In this document: positions 25,961-35,320 of the stretch, piece by piece
Numbering within the stretch: the first letter of the stretch is position 1
How the letters are laid out: every line of letters starts with the position of its first letter
Source: Melioribacteraceae bacterium
Lineage (GTDB): Bacteria; Bacteroidota; Ignavibacteria; Ignavibacteriales; Melioribacteraceae
Direction of reading: 5' to 3'
NCBI GenBank assembly: GCA_030584085.1
Contig: CP129490.1
Coordinates: forward strand, 2,203,511-2,267,510
DNA length: 64,000 nt
The notes under the pieces: model-generated
Told to the model about the DNA's origin: nothing
The model's input: the letters and a program-made list of their open reading frames with translations, nothing else
Databases searched by the model: none
Position numbers and translations under genes: made by a program

Positions 25961-28900
25961 TTATTTTTTTTTACTTAGGGTAGAAGATAACCAATTTTTC
26001 AATGATTCTTTAGTCACTCTAACGACATCCGGTAAATCATAAATAATGGTATAAATAACTGGCACAATGATTAATGTTAAAACTGTACCGAATAATAATC
26101 CAAAAATAACCGCAACACCCATCTGCCTCCAAAATTCGGCATCTGTGCCGCCGCTTTGGAATGAAAGTGTATAAAGATCAAATCCAAAACCAAAAGTTAA
26201 CGGGATTAATCCTAAGATAGTTGTAATTGCGGTTAGTGTAACCGGTCTAAACCTTCTTAATCCAGCACGAATTACCGAATCTGTAACACTCAGACCACGA
26301 TTCCTCAAGATATTAACGTAATCAATCAATACAATGTTATTGTTTACAATTACGCCGGCTAAACTTATAACTCCTATACCGGTCATAATAATTCCAAATG
26401 CCATTCCGAATAACGTTAACCCAATTAAAACACCGATTAATGATATAATAACAGCTGCCATAATAATAAGTGGTTGACTTAACGAATTAAATTGGATTAC
26501 AAGTACAAGAAATATACTCAGTAAAGCAATCATAAAAGCACGTCCGAGAAATTCTTGAGCTTTTTCTTGCTCCTCATTCTGTCCTGTGTAATCAATTTTA
26601 TAATCTTGCGGTAAATTAAATGACGCAAGTTTAGCTTTAACGTTATCTAAAACTTCATTTTGGTTAAAACCCTCTTTAACATTTGAAGAAACAGTAACAA
26701 CTCTCTTTAAATCGACTCTTCTAATTGAACCGGGTCCTCTATCTCTGCTAATCTCAGCGACACTACTTAGAGGAACATCAAGTGTATTTCCCTTTTTATC
26801 ATTATAAATGATTCTTAGGGAATTTAAGGCATCAATACTATTCCGCTGATCTTCTTTTAAGCGAACAGTAATATCATATTCATCTTCATTTACTCTATAA
26901 TTTGAAGCTTCAAAACCATTTATTGCTGTTCTTATCGAATTAGCGATAATTGAAGTATTCATATCAAGTAATGCGGCTTTTTCTCTGTTGATAATAACTC
27001 TTACTTCAGGACGGCCGGCATCGTAATCATCTTGAATATCTACAACTCCAAGGATTTCTTTTATTTGATCTTTAACTTGGTCGGCAAGAACCCCAAGCAT
27101 TGTAAAATCATCACCCGAAATTTCAATATTTACGGGTTTACCAACCGGCGGTCCGGCTGCCTCTTGTTGAATATCATATTCAGCACCAGGAATTTTGCTA
27201 ATGGCTTCTCGTATCTGATCAGTTGTTATTTTTGAAGACTGACTGCGTAAATCATAATCAATATACTGGACAGTAATTGTACTTTTATTCGGGGTTGAAC
27301 TTCCGCCATCAAACGGATTATTTGAAGACCCAACATTTGCAACATAATCTTTGACATCAACTTCGGCAAATTGCTTTAATTCTTGTTCAACACTTTTCGC
27401 AATTCTGTTTGACATGTCAATGTTTGTTCCGGTAGGACTTTCAATGTTTACGTATACACGGGGAGGATCAATATTTGGGAAAAATTCAACTCCATGATCA
27501 AACTCTCTATAAACCAATGAAATAATAATTAAAAGTAATATAGTGCCCGAAATAATTTTCAATCGCGGATTCAAGAAAAGATATATTATTCCAACCCCTA
27601 AAAGTGTACTAATTATTAATACAAGTACGTTTGGAATTTCCGGTGTTTCAACCGCGGCATTAGTAATCATTATTAATATGATTGTAGCTAGAATTCCGAA
27701 CCAATTTCTCTTATTAACTTTTTGATTTTTATCTCTTTCTTTACCTACGGCACTTTTTAAAAACTTTTCGTAATATCTTATTACTACAGGCAAAGCGACA
27801 TCGACAAAGAAATGTGTCAGTTTATTAAGTGGTAATATTAATTTCTTTAAAAGTGTATCGGCTTTATCATTTGGGTTTTCCACCTTCATAAATTTTGATG
27901 CAAAAACCGGATTAATTATCAACGCGACGAACAAGGACGATGTTAGAGTTATAATAACTGTAATCGGCAAATAAAACATAAAATCACCAACAACACCGGG
28001 CCAAAAAGTCATTGGCAAAAAAGCTAAAACTGTTGTAAGTGTTGAAGTTGTAATAGGCCAAGCAACTTCCGCAGTTGCAGTCTTTGCCGCTCTAATAAGA
28101 TCATATCCTTCTTCTAAGAACTTGTAGATATTTTCAATAACGACTATTGCGTTATCAACTAGCATACCCAAAGCAAGTATTAAGGAGAAAAGTACGATGA
28201 AGTTTAGAGTAAAACCGAAAGCAGATAATAAAGTGAAAGATATTAACATACTTAATGGAATTGCGATTGCAACAAATAAAGCGTTTCTAATTCCAAGAAA
28301 AAACAGAAGTACTATAAGAACTAAAACTAAACCTGAGAAAATATTATTCTCTAAGTTTCTATTGCTCTCCTTTATATCCTTAGAAAAATCTACGGTTAAG
28401 TTGAAATTCAATCCATCCGGGTAACTTGATTTAGCATTTGCAATTACTTCTTTTACCTTATCGGCAATCTCGATAATATTAGCACCGACACGTTTAGAAA
28501 TGTTTAAAGTGACTGCATCAACTCCATTTACTCTAGCGTAGGTAGTTCTATCTTTGAATGAATACGAAACCTCAGCAACATCACGGATATAAATAGGTTT
28601 ACCTTCATGCATTTTTGCAATGAGATCTTGTATGATATACGGTTTATCAAATTCACCAGGAACGCGAACCAAAAAACTCTTTGTTGCTAAATCGATTGAA
28701 CCGCCCGGGATTGTTCTATTTTCATTTTGAATTGCTTCAATGATATCATCGAACCGTAGGTTATAATGCATCAGTTTATTGGCATCGACGTCAACTTTTA
28801 CTTCTCGCTCAAGCCCACCGGATATCTTAACTTCTAAGACACCATTAATATTTTCTATCTCGTCTTTTAAATCATCTGCAATATCTTTCAATTTTACTAA

Positions 28901-29344
28901 TCCATACGGACCACTTATGTTGTACGTCATAATCGGGAATTCTGAGAAGTTAATTTCAATGATCTCCGGCTTTTCTACATCGTCAGGCAATTCTGATTCA
29001 GCCTTTTGAACTTTATCTCTAATTTTTTGCAAAGCCTCGTCAATATCAAAACCACTTTGAAACTCGGCTTGAATCAGAGAGAATCCTTCAAAGGAAGCCG
29101 ATCGCAATTCTTTTACTTCACTTATTGTGCTAATTTCTTTTTCAATCGGCTGAGTTATTAATGATTCAATATCTTCCGGTGAAACTCCAAAATATGGAGT
29201 AGAAACTATAACTAAAGGAATTTGAACATCCGGTGAAGCTTCTCTGGGTAGTGAATTATATGACGTTATACCAAATATTATAATGATAAATACAAGAATA
29301 AATATACTTGTTCTGTTATCTATACTTACATCTGTAATTTTCAT
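25961..29344 (-). CDS. RND efflux transporter permease (AcrB/MMPL superfamily), enlarged form
   Basis: A 1127-residue inner-membrane proton-driven pump. It shows the RND duplication: TM1 then a large periplasmic domain beginning PREASPDVQIPLVIV, the TM4 motif region FSLILALGMLVDNAIVVIEN with the proton-relay acidic residues, and the second half starting near GVEFFPNIDPP and ending GVISLAGVIVNNNIVLIDY and GLIPLTFGFG. About 80 residues (roughly 530-610) add extra hydrophobic helices between the two halves, more than the usual RND plan. It is encoded with its adaptor (11 nt upstream) and TolC protein. Substrate is unknown. Confidence 0.92.
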   Translation of the reverse strand: MKITDVSIDNRTSIFILVFIIIIFGITSYNSLPREASPDVQIPLVIVSTPYFGVSPEDIESLITQPIEKEISTISEVKELRSASFEGFSLIQAEFQSGFDIDEALQKIRDKVQKAESELPDDVEKPEIIEINFSEFPIMTYNISGPYGLVKLKDIADDLKDEIENINGVLEVKISGGLEREVKVDVDANKLMHYNLRFDDIIEAIQNENRTIPGGSIDLATKSFLVRVPGEFDKPYIIQDLIAKMHEGKPIYIRDVAEVSYSFKDRTTYARVNGVDAVTLNISKRVGANIIEIADKVKEVIANAKSSYPDGLNFNLTVDFSKDIKESNRNLENNIFSGLVLVLIVLLFFLGIRNALFVAIAIPLSMLISFTLLSAFGFTLNFIVLFSLILALGMLVDNAIVVIENIYKFLEEGYDLIRAAKTATAEVAWPITTSTLTTVLAFLPMTFWPGVVGDFMFYLPITVIITLTSSLFVALIINPVFASKFMKVENPNDKADTLLKKLILPLNKLTHFFVDVALPVVIRYYEKFLKSAVGKERDKNQKVNKRNWFGILATIILIMITNAAVETPEIPNVLVLIISTLLGVGIIYLFLNPRLKIISGTILLLIIISLVYREFDHGVEFFPNIDPPRVYVNIESPTGTNIDMSNRIAKSVEQELKQFAEVDVKDYVANVGSSNNPFDGGSSTPNKSTITVQYIDYDLRSQSSKITTDQIREAISKIPGAEYDIQQEAAGPPVGKPVNIEISGDDFTMLGVLADQVKDQIKEILGVVDIQDDYDAGRPEVRVIINREKAALLDMNTSIIANSIRTAINGFEASNYRVNEDEYDITVRLKEDQRNSIDALNSLRIIYNDKKGNTLDVPLSSVAEISRDRGPGSIRRVDLKRVVTVSSNVKEGFNQNEVLDNVKAKLASFNLPQDYKIDYTGQNEEQEKAQEFLGRAFMIALLSIFLVLVIQFNSLSQPLIIMAAVIISLIGVLIGLTLFGMAFGIIMTGIGVISLAGVIVNNNIVLIDYVNILRNRGLSVTDSVIRAGLRRFRPVTLTAITTILGLIPLTFGFGFDLYTLSFQSGGTDAEFWRQMGVAVIFGLLFGTVLTLIIVPVIYTIIYDLPDVVRVTKESLKNWLSSTLSKKK

Positions 29345-29355
29345 AAAAGAAATCC

Positions 29356-30396
29356 TTAGTTTACAATTGATACATTTTCGCCGTCAACTAAATTTTGAAA
29401 CCCGACGACGATTAATCTATCCCCTTTTGAAAGACCGCTCTTCACAGCCACAGCATCACCATTTCTATTCAAGATATTGATATTTCTCAATTCAGCTTTA
29501 CCATCTTTTTCAACAAAGACTATATATCCATCGTCTGTTCGTGTAATAACTTCTTCAGGGATGATTATGATATCTTTATAATTTTGCTTTGTTATTGAAA
29601 CCTCAGCTAACATATCCGGTTTGATTAATCCATTTTTGTTTTGAATCACAATCTCGATTGGGAATGTTCTATTAGCCGGATTTAGTGCTTTACCTACATA
29701 AGACACTTTACTTTCAAATGGTTCGTCAAATAATTCTTTGATAATAATTTTAGCACTCGCACCTTGTTTAATTTCAGCAGCGTATCTTTCCGGAATTCCG
29801 GCTTCAATTTTTAGTCTTGATGGATCAATAACTCTAACTATCTGAACTGCAGGAGGAACAAACTCACCAACTTCAAAAGCTCTGGAATCAACTAGTCCGC
29901 TAAACGGTGCTTTAATAAATGTCTTATCATATAAAATTTTTGCTTGCTCATACATAGCCTTTAACTGATCACGAGTGTACTTTGTATTAAGCAATTCAAA
30001 TTCACTTCCTACATTCTCATCAAAAACTTTTTGTTGCCGCTGATATTTAGCATCTGCTAATTCGTACTGAGCTTTGGCTGCATTCATGGAAGCTTTCATA
30101 GCATCATTATCAAGAATTAATATTGTATCGCCCTTATTTACGTACGCTCCCTTGTCGTTAACAATTTGCTTAACTATACCACCCATTTCGTGTGAAATTC
30201 TAGCGTCATTATAAGGTTTTACGGTTCCTATCGTTGTTATTACATCGGTATAATCTTGAGAATTCAGATTTTCTATTTCAACATTTACGGATTTTACATT
30301 CTCTATTTCTATTTCAGGATTTTCATCCGAACACGATGTTAGGGTCATAATTGCGAATGCAAAAGCGACGATAATTACAGTATATTTTTGTCTCAT
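29356..30396 (-). CDS. RND efflux periplasmic adaptor (membrane fusion lipoprotein)
   Basis: A 346-residue membrane fusion protein that should link the RND permease to the TolC channel. The signal ends in LTSCSDE, a lipobox with Cys22. The lipoyl half-motifs are GGIVKQIVNDKGAYVNKGDTIL and FIKAPFSGLVDSRAFEVGEFV, separated by a short helical hairpin (about residues 105-150); the beta-barrel and membrane-proximal parts follow. It lies 12 nt after the TolC gene and 11 nt before the permease gene, the normal tripartite order in Bacteroidota. Confidence 0.93.
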   Translation of the reverse strand: MRQKYTVIIVAFAFAIMTLTSCSDENPEIEIENVKSVNVEIENLNSQDYTDVITTIGTVKPYNDARISHEMGGIVKQIVNDKGAYVNKGDTILILDNDAMKASMNAAKAQYELADAKYQRQQKVFDENVGSEFELLNTKYTRDQLKAMYEQAKILYDKTFIKAPFSGLVDSRAFEVGEFVPPAVQIVRVIDPSRLKIEAGIPERYAAEIKQGASAKIIIKELFDEPFESKVSYVGKALNPANRTFPIEIVIQNKNGLIKPDMLAEVSITKQNYKDIIIIPEEVITRTDDGYIVFVEKDGKAELRNINILNRNGDAVAVKSGLSKGDRLIVVGFQNLVDGENVSIVN

Positions 30397-30408
30397 ACTA
30401 AAGTTCCT

Positions 30409-31767
30409 TTAGTTCTTATTTAAAATTTCATCTGCTGTTTTACCTAATAGTAAATCCAGTTTTGCATGTTCCACAAAGTAATCGTGTATTGACTGTAAAT
30501 AATTAACTTTAGCTTGTGAAACATCTACTAACGCATTTGTCACTTCTATTTGAGAACTCAACCCGTTTGTAAATCTCTTTGAAGCGATTTCGAAACCTCT
30601 CTCGGTTTCATTTACCGCGCCACTGTAGGCAGCAATTTGTTGTTCAATTTTTTCGACCGTTAAAATTGAATTCTCATATTCATTCTTCACTGCTTTTTTT
30701 GTTTTAAGATAATCCTCGACTGATTTCTTATAATCTATTTCAGCTTGCTGAACTTTCGAATCAAGTTCCCAACCTTTGAATATCGGTACCGATAAAGCGA
30801 CACCTACAAAAACCGAATTTGTATATCTCCAATCTGAGAATGCTCTGTCGTCATTTTCTTGAGCTTGGACTTGCCAATTTGCAAATGCATTAAGTTTTGG
30901 GAAATGTTGACTAAACTGGTATGACGAATTCAAATCTTGTAGCTCTGTTTGAAGTTCCATCTGTTTTAGTAATTTATTCTTTTCCAAAACCGATTTGAGA
31001 CCGGATTCCAAACTTGGGACTTCTAGTCTCCTAAATTCCAACGAGTCATTCACTTCAATTTCAGATTCTAGTTCAATTCCCATTACAATTTTTAAGTTAT
31101 TGAGTGCTAATTTCTGTTGTATCTGACTTTCAGTTAGTATCGGTTTCATATTTTGAAATTGAACATTGGCTTTTATATAATCATATTCGGAAACTAAACC
31201 GGACTCATACAAAGCCTTTGCATCACGCAGGTTGTATTCGGCACGATTTAATTGTAATTCAGAGAGCTTAGTTAACTCTTTTGATAAAAGGTAAGTATAG
31301 TAAGCTTGCTTCACATTTCTTATAATATCAGCTTGAGAGTACTGCTCGGCTTTTTGAGAAATATCTGCAAATGTTTCAGCTATACTCACCGCTAAAAACA
31401 TAGCTCCTGTAAATAAAGGCTGTTCCGCACTTATTGTTGAGGTGAGTGTATTAAATGTTCCAGCCGGGAATCTACCGCTAAAGAAAGGCGTTTCAATAAT
31501 AAACTCCGATCGCTTTAAAGCTCTGTTATATTGTAAAGTTCCATCAATGGATGGAAATAACGAGGTTCCGTAAGCTTCACGTACTTGCTGCTCTGCCTTT
31601 TCATAATCAAGTTTTGACTTCTTTAGATCATGATTATTTTCTAAGGCGAGAATTAATGCATCTTCTAAATTTATGCTCCTAATTTGATCGGATTGAGCAA
31701 AAGTAAAGCTTGCCAAATTTATTATTAGAATAAAAATTACCACAACTCTCACAATGACTCCATTCAT
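30409..31767 (-). CDS. TolC-family outer-membrane efflux channel
   Basis: A 452-residue protein with a signal peptide ending near ASFTFAQ. It has the internal duplication of the OEP family: two long coiled-coil halves, beginning with LEDALILALENNHDLKKSKL and, in the second half, LKSVLEKNKLLKQM, each flanked by barrel strands (for example SISAEQPLFTGAMFLAV and VGVALSVPIFKGWELDSKV). It forms the trimeric outer-membrane exit of the pump encoded downstream. Its ATG overlaps the tetR stop as ATGA (4 nt), so its translation is coupled to that of the regulator. Confidence 0.94.
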   Translation of the reverse strand: MNGVIVRVVVIFILIINLASFTFAQSDQIRSINLEDALILALENNHDLKKSKLDYEKAEQQVREAYGTSLFPSIDGTLQYNRALKRSEFIIETPFFSGRFPAGTFNTLTSTISAEQPLFTGAMFLAVSIAETFADISQKAEQYSQADIIRNVKQAYYTYLLSKELTKLSELQLNRAEYNLRDAKALYESGLVSEYDYIKANVQFQNMKPILTESQIQQKLALNNLKIVMGIELESEIEVNDSLEFRRLEVPSLESGLKSVLEKNKLLKQMELQTELQDLNSSYQFSQHFPKLNAFANWQVQAQENDDRAFSDWRYTNSVFVGVALSVPIFKGWELDSKVQQAEIDYKKSVEDYLKTKKAVKNEYENSILTVEKIEQQIAAYSGAVNETERGFEIASKRFTNGLSSQIEVTNALVDVSQAKVNYLQSIHDYFVEHAKLDLLLGKTADEILNKN

Positions 31768-32402
31768 TTTTTTTTAATACCATTAAATAAGATATTGACG
31801 ATGAACTTTGTTTCTTCCGCAACATTAATTTCCTTTTCAGTTCCACAGAACATCTTATTATAAATATATGGGAATATCATACTTCGATAGAGGGCTATAA
31901 GGGAATACGAATCAACCTTTTCGATTTCTTTAGCTTTAACTGCCTTGTCAATTCTTTTAATCAAAATGCGATCAATCTCAGCATGATTCTCTATCATTTT
32001 TTTCGGGATATTGGACGTAAAAGTAGAAGTATTTGTTCTAATCCTAGCAATAATTTTAAATGCATATTTTTGATTAACACAGAAATCGAACAGATTTTCA
32101 CTTAATGAATAAACAAAATCGTAGAAACTTTGGTTTTTATTGTCGAGTTTAACAACTGTTTCTAAATATGCGATTGAAATTTCTTCAAGAATGACTGAAA
32201 ACATTTCCTCTTTGCTGGAGAAATAATTGTAAATCGTTCCTTTTCCAAATTCAGCTTTTTCTGCAATATCGTCGATTGTTGTGTTCATAAATCCTTTTTC
32301 GGCAAAAAGTTGAGTAGCAGCATGGAGAATTTCTCCACGCTTGATAAAACGCTCTCTTTCTTTTCGCGATAACTGATCTATATTTGCCGGTAAGTAAATC
32401 AT
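31764..32402 (-). CDS. TetR/AcrR-family transcriptional regulator of the efflux operon
   Basis: A 212-residue regulator with an N-terminal helix-turn-helix (about residues 22-68): ILHAATQLFAEKGFMNTTID, then DIAEKAEFGKGTIYNYFSSKEEMF, the standard TetR DNA-binding signature. The C-terminal helical domain would bind the inducer. It is the first gene of the efflux operon. A 22-bp palindrome overlaps the promoter just upstream, so autorepression of the whole operon is likely. The ATG is only about 10 nt from the expected transcription start and lacks a ribosome binding site, so it may be translated from a very short leader. Confidence 0.94.
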   Translation of the reverse strand: MIYLPANIDQLSRKERERFIKRGEILHAATQLFAEKGFMNTTIDDIAEKAEFGKGTIYNYFSSKEEMFSVILEEISIAYLETVVKLDNKNQSFYDFVYSLSENLFDFCVNQKYAFKIIARIRTNTSTFTSNIPKKMIENHAEIDRILIKRIDKAVKAKEIEKVDSYSLIALYRSMIFPYIYNKMFCGTEKEINVAEETKFIVNILFNGIKKK

Positions 32403-32417
32403 AAATTTGTGCTGGTA

Positions 32418-32454
32418 AACTTAACAGTTCCGAAAATGACTGTCAAGTCATTTT
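32418..32454 (-). promoter_or_regulatory. Promoter and TetR-type operator of the efflux operon
   Basis: On the minus strand, -35 TTGACA (32441-32446), a 17-nt spacer and -10 TAAGTT (32418-32423). A perfect palindrome, AAAATGACT-GTCA-AGTCATTTT (32433-32454), covers the -35 box. Its size and symmetry suit a TetR dimer, and the tetR gene begins 16 nt downstream. Confidence 0.7.
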
Positions 32455-32504
32455 TGTGAATGGTTGGTCACTTAACAAAAATTTAATATTGATATTTGGA
32501 GAGG

Positions 32505-32535
32505 AATAAAAAAAAAGCGCCTCGAAGAGGCGCTT
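32505..32535 (-). terminator. Terminator of tonB
   Basis: AAGCGCCTC and GAGGCGCTT form a 9-bp GC-rich stem with a 3-nt loop. On the minus strand it is followed by eight or more T residues. It begins 6 nt after the stop at 32542. Confidence 0.9.
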
Positions 32536-32541
32536 AAATTT

Positions 32542-33195
32542 TTACTGGAGTCTGAAAACAATCGGGATAGAGACTTGAACCTTAACGGATTTACCTCGCT
32601 GTCTACCGGGAGTAAATTTCGTATTCTTAACAGCTTCCATGGCAGCCTCATCACAACCGGCACCGATACCCTTTAATAACTCAACTTTTACAACATTACC
32701 ATTTTCATCAACGAATGCTTTAACGAATACACGGCCTTGTACACCAGCTCTTTTTGCAATTTCAGGATAAACGATTCTTTTTTGAATTCCTTCCAACCCA
32801 CCAATAGGTTCAGGTTGTTGTTCAACAGCTACGAAGAATACAGGTTCTGCTTCCTCTTCTTCTTCTTCAACCGGAGGAGGAGGAGCCGCGACTTCTGCTT
32901 CAATATCCAATTCTGTATCACTAATTTCAATATCTTCTAATACTTCATCGGATGGAGCTTCAATTGGAATCGGAGGTTTAGGCGGCGGAGGTGGAGCAGC
33001 TTCTTGTTTGGTAGCTTCAACATCCTCTACCTGCACCAATTCTTGCGGTCCGTCCAACGCTAAAGTTTCTTTTTCAAATTCAGGGAAATACTTAAAAGCA
33101 ATTATAAGGACGGCTAAAGCTATAATTAAGCTCGTTTCAAATAACCTTCTATACTTTCTTTTCAGGTCAACTTTAGGATTTTTCTTTAATGCCAC
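32542..33195 (-). CDS. tonB: TonB energy-transducing protein
   Basis: A 217-residue TonB. It has a basic N-terminus, one membrane helix (about residues 22-38), a Pro/Glu-rich periplasmic spacer (PPPPPKPPIPIEAP, then an acidic run), and a C-terminal TonB domain (about 130-217) with EPIGGLEGIQKRIVYPEIAKR, GRVFVKAFVDENGNV and GCDEAAMEAVKNTKF. It transmits proton-motive force to TonB-dependent outer-membrane receptors. The GTG at 33195 is preferred to the GTG at 33207 because GGAGG lies exactly between them. The gene has its own promoter and terminator; no exbB/exbD is adjacent. Confidence 0.93.
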   Translation of the reverse strand: MALKKNPKVDLKRKYRRLFETSLIIALAVLIIAFKYFPEFEKETLALDGPQELVQVEDVEATKQEAAPPPPPKPPIPIEAPSDEVLEDIEISDTELDIEAEVAAPPPPVEEEEEEAEPVFFVAVEQQPEPIGGLEGIQKRIVYPEIAKRAGVQGRVFVKAFVDENGNVVKVELLKGIGAGCDEAAMEAVKNTKFTPGRQRGKSVKVQVSIPIVFRLQ

Positions 33196-33228
33196 TTTTT
33201 CCTCCACGTTTCGAAATTCATCGAAATT

Positions 33229-33257
33229 AACTTAAAAAAAGCATACTTTATTGTCAA
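33229..33257 (-). promoter_or_regulatory. Promoter of tonB
   Basis: TTGACA (33252-33257), a 17-nt spacer and TAAGTT (33229-33234) on the minus strand. These are the same hexamers and spacing as in the efflux-operon promoter at 32418-32446. The start codon is 33 nt downstream. Confidence 0.6.
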
Positions 33258-33283
33258 TAAATAGGCAATTAATTTTACAATTC

Positions 33284-33706
33284 TTAGCCGATTTCTGTTC
33301 CATTTTTACTTAATTGCTTACTTTTATCTCTTTCAACGAGAGATTTTACAAGAAAAACCCCAAGCAAGATTCCAAACATATTTGCAAGCCAATCCCAAAA
33401 CTCAGCACTTCTTCCGGGAATAAATACTTGATGAATCTCATCAAAAGTAGAGTAAATAAGAGTTATTAATAAAGCAAATTTAATGTAACTCTCTTTCATC
33501 CGCTTAAATTTGTTTTGAACATTTAAGGCAAGGGACAAAAAGAAAGAAAGTACAAAATAGGCGATGAAATGCTTTATTTTATCATCAAAATTAACAGATG
33601 GTAAATCTTTATCTGGTAAGCTCGTTAATATAAATATCGAAATCCAATGAACCGTAAGAGGAATATATATAAACCACTTCTTGTTTCTAATCAATAATTT
33701 GAGCAA
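33284..33706 (-). CDS. VanZ-like family membrane protein
   Basis: A 140-residue protein with four membrane helices. DDKIKHFIAYFVLSFFLSLAL and STFDEIHQVFIPGR followed by DWLANMFGILLGV are the VanZ-like family pattern, including the acidic-His pairs. The role of chromosomal VanZ-like proteins is not established; the founding member gives low-level teicoplanin resistance. The start is a TTG at 33706, preceded by AGAGG at six-base spacing and lying 20 nt inside the end of nnr, so translation is probably coupled to nnr. It is the last gene of the asnS-nuo transcription group. Confidence 0.82.
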   Translation of the reverse strand: MLKLLIRNKKWFIYIPLTVHWISIFILTSLPDKDLPSVNFDDKIKHFIAYFVLSFFLSLALNVQNKFKRMKESYIKFALLITLIYSTFDEIHQVFIPGRSAEFWDWLANMFGILLGVFLVKSLVERDKSKQLSKNGTEIG

Positions 33707-35264
33707 ATGAATCCTCTAAAAATTTAATTGTATGGGGAATATTATTCATTATTAAATCTGCATTAATTCCTATTTCGGAAACTTCTTGTAACAATAAATC
33801 TGCGGTTAAACTATGCACATAAACTGCACTGACAACAGCTTCTTCGATAATTTTATTCTGACTTATGAAGGATGCGATAATCCCGGTTAAGATATCACCT
33901 GAACCAAATGTAGCCATTCCGGGATTTCCTGTTGTATTAATTAAGGCTTCACCCGAAGGACTAAAAATCATTGTCGGAGAGCCTTTTAATGCAAGATAAG
34001 CCCCGGTTTCTTTAACAAACTTTTTACCATAACCTAAGATGTCATTTTGTAATTCTGCAATTTCAATTCCGAGTAGTTGTGCAAACTCACCATGGTGTGG
34101 AGTTAGAACTTTGTAATTCAACTTAAACTTTTTATACTCATTATTCGATAAAGCGAAAATTGCATCAGCATCAATAACAATTCTTTTAGAGGAATACTTT
34201 TTCAATAAGACATGAAGCGCTTTTACTGTCTTAGCATCACGACCTAAACCCGGTCCAATTGCAATGCAATCTGCCCAATCTAAACGATCTTTAAGTTCTT
34301 GTATATTTTGTTCACGAAATATTTCGCTACTATCGTCTTCATAAGCTGCTACTACAGAAGATTTTAGTTTTGATTGTGCTAATAATTTAATCGATTTTGG
34401 AAAAGCTAATATCGATGCACCGCTGCCGGAATTGATAACCGAATTAGCAGTATAAAAAGCTGCTCCGGGCAAACTTCCGGAACCCGCAATTGTAAGAACT
34501 TTTCCCGAGGAATACTTATGAACATCCAATTTTTTAACTGGTAAGCCAATGAATGCATCCTCCGGTTCAATCAAATAATTTTCTACATTTAGTTTTGAAA
34601 AATACTCGTCACCAATCCCAATGTAACCTTTTTCAATTTCACCAGAATATACATAGCCTTTGCCATAAAATAACCCGCTTTTTAATTCTGCAAGAGTTAT
34701 AGTTAAATCAGCATTAAAAATTGGATCTCCACTTGAAGAATCTAAATCTAATCCTGTAGGAACATCGATTGCAATTCGATATGAATCAAAATCATTAACA
34801 GAGCTGACTATACTTCTCAATGGTTCACGTAACTTACCTTTTGACCCAGTACCTAGCAGAGCATCAAAAATTATATAGCAGTCTCTAAATTTTGTTAAAT
34901 CTCTTTGCGATCTATATTGTACAATTGAAGAACCGGTGGCTCTTCTGATAAGCTCTTTTAAGATAATGAAATTTATCTTAGCATCTTTCGAGAAGTTAGT
35001 TGCTTTTGATATTACAAGAACTTTTACATTAAATCCATTGTTGATAAGATGACGAGCCAGTACAAAACCATCACCACCGTTATTCCCTGACCCGCATAAA
35101 ATTCCGATTAAATGATTTCGATTTAGTTCAGGGAATTTTTCCAGTACAATTTGAAAAATTGATCTTGAGGCATTTTCCATTAACGCAATACTTGGAATAT
35201 TTAACTTCTCGACTACATAATGATCGGCTTTTCTAACATGATCTGTTGAATAAAGTGGTATCAT
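33687..35264 (-). CDS. nnr: Bifunctional NAD(P)H-hydrate epimerase / ADP-dependent dehydratase
   Basis: A 525-residue two-domain repair enzyme that restores damaged NAD(P)H hydrates. The N-terminal YjeF_N epimerase domain (about 1-215) has ALMENAS, LCGSGNNGGDGFVLARHL and the FDALLGTGSKG loop. The C-terminal ribokinase-like dehydratase domain (about 225-520) has LTPHHGEFAQLL and NPGMATFGSGDILTGIIA. The domain order and length match bacterial Nnr. It follows nuoN by 56 nt and overlaps the VanZ-like gene by 20 nt. Placement behind a complex I operon is logical because that enzyme consumes NADH, but the link is inference. Confidence 0.94.
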   Translation of the reverse strand: MIPLYSTDHVRKADHYVVEKLNIPSIALMENASRSIFQIVLEKFPELNRNHLIGILCGSGNNGGDGFVLARHLINNGFNVKVLVISKATNFSKDAKINFIILKELIRRATGSSIVQYRSQRDLTKFRDCYIIFDALLGTGSKGKLREPLRSIVSSVNDFDSYRIAIDVPTGLDLDSSSGDPIFNADLTITLAELKSGLFYGKGYVYSGEIEKGYIGIGDEYFSKLNVENYLIEPEDAFIGLPVKKLDVHKYSSGKVLTIAGSGSLPGAAFYTANSVINSGSGASILAFPKSIKLLAQSKLKSSVVAAYEDDSSEIFREQNIQELKDRLDWADCIAIGPGLGRDAKTVKALHVLLKKYSSKRIVIDADAIFALSNNEYKKFKLNYKVLTPHHGEFAQLLGIEIAELQNDILGYGKKFVKETGAYLALKGSPTMIFSPSGEALINTTGNPGMATFGSGDILTGIIASFISQNKIIEEAVVSAVYVHSLTADLLLQEVSEIGINADLIMNNIPHTIKFLEDSFAQIID

Positions 35265-35320
35265 GATATATACCTAATTTGTTATATCACAAAAATAATA
35301 ATATTGCGGGGAATAATTTA

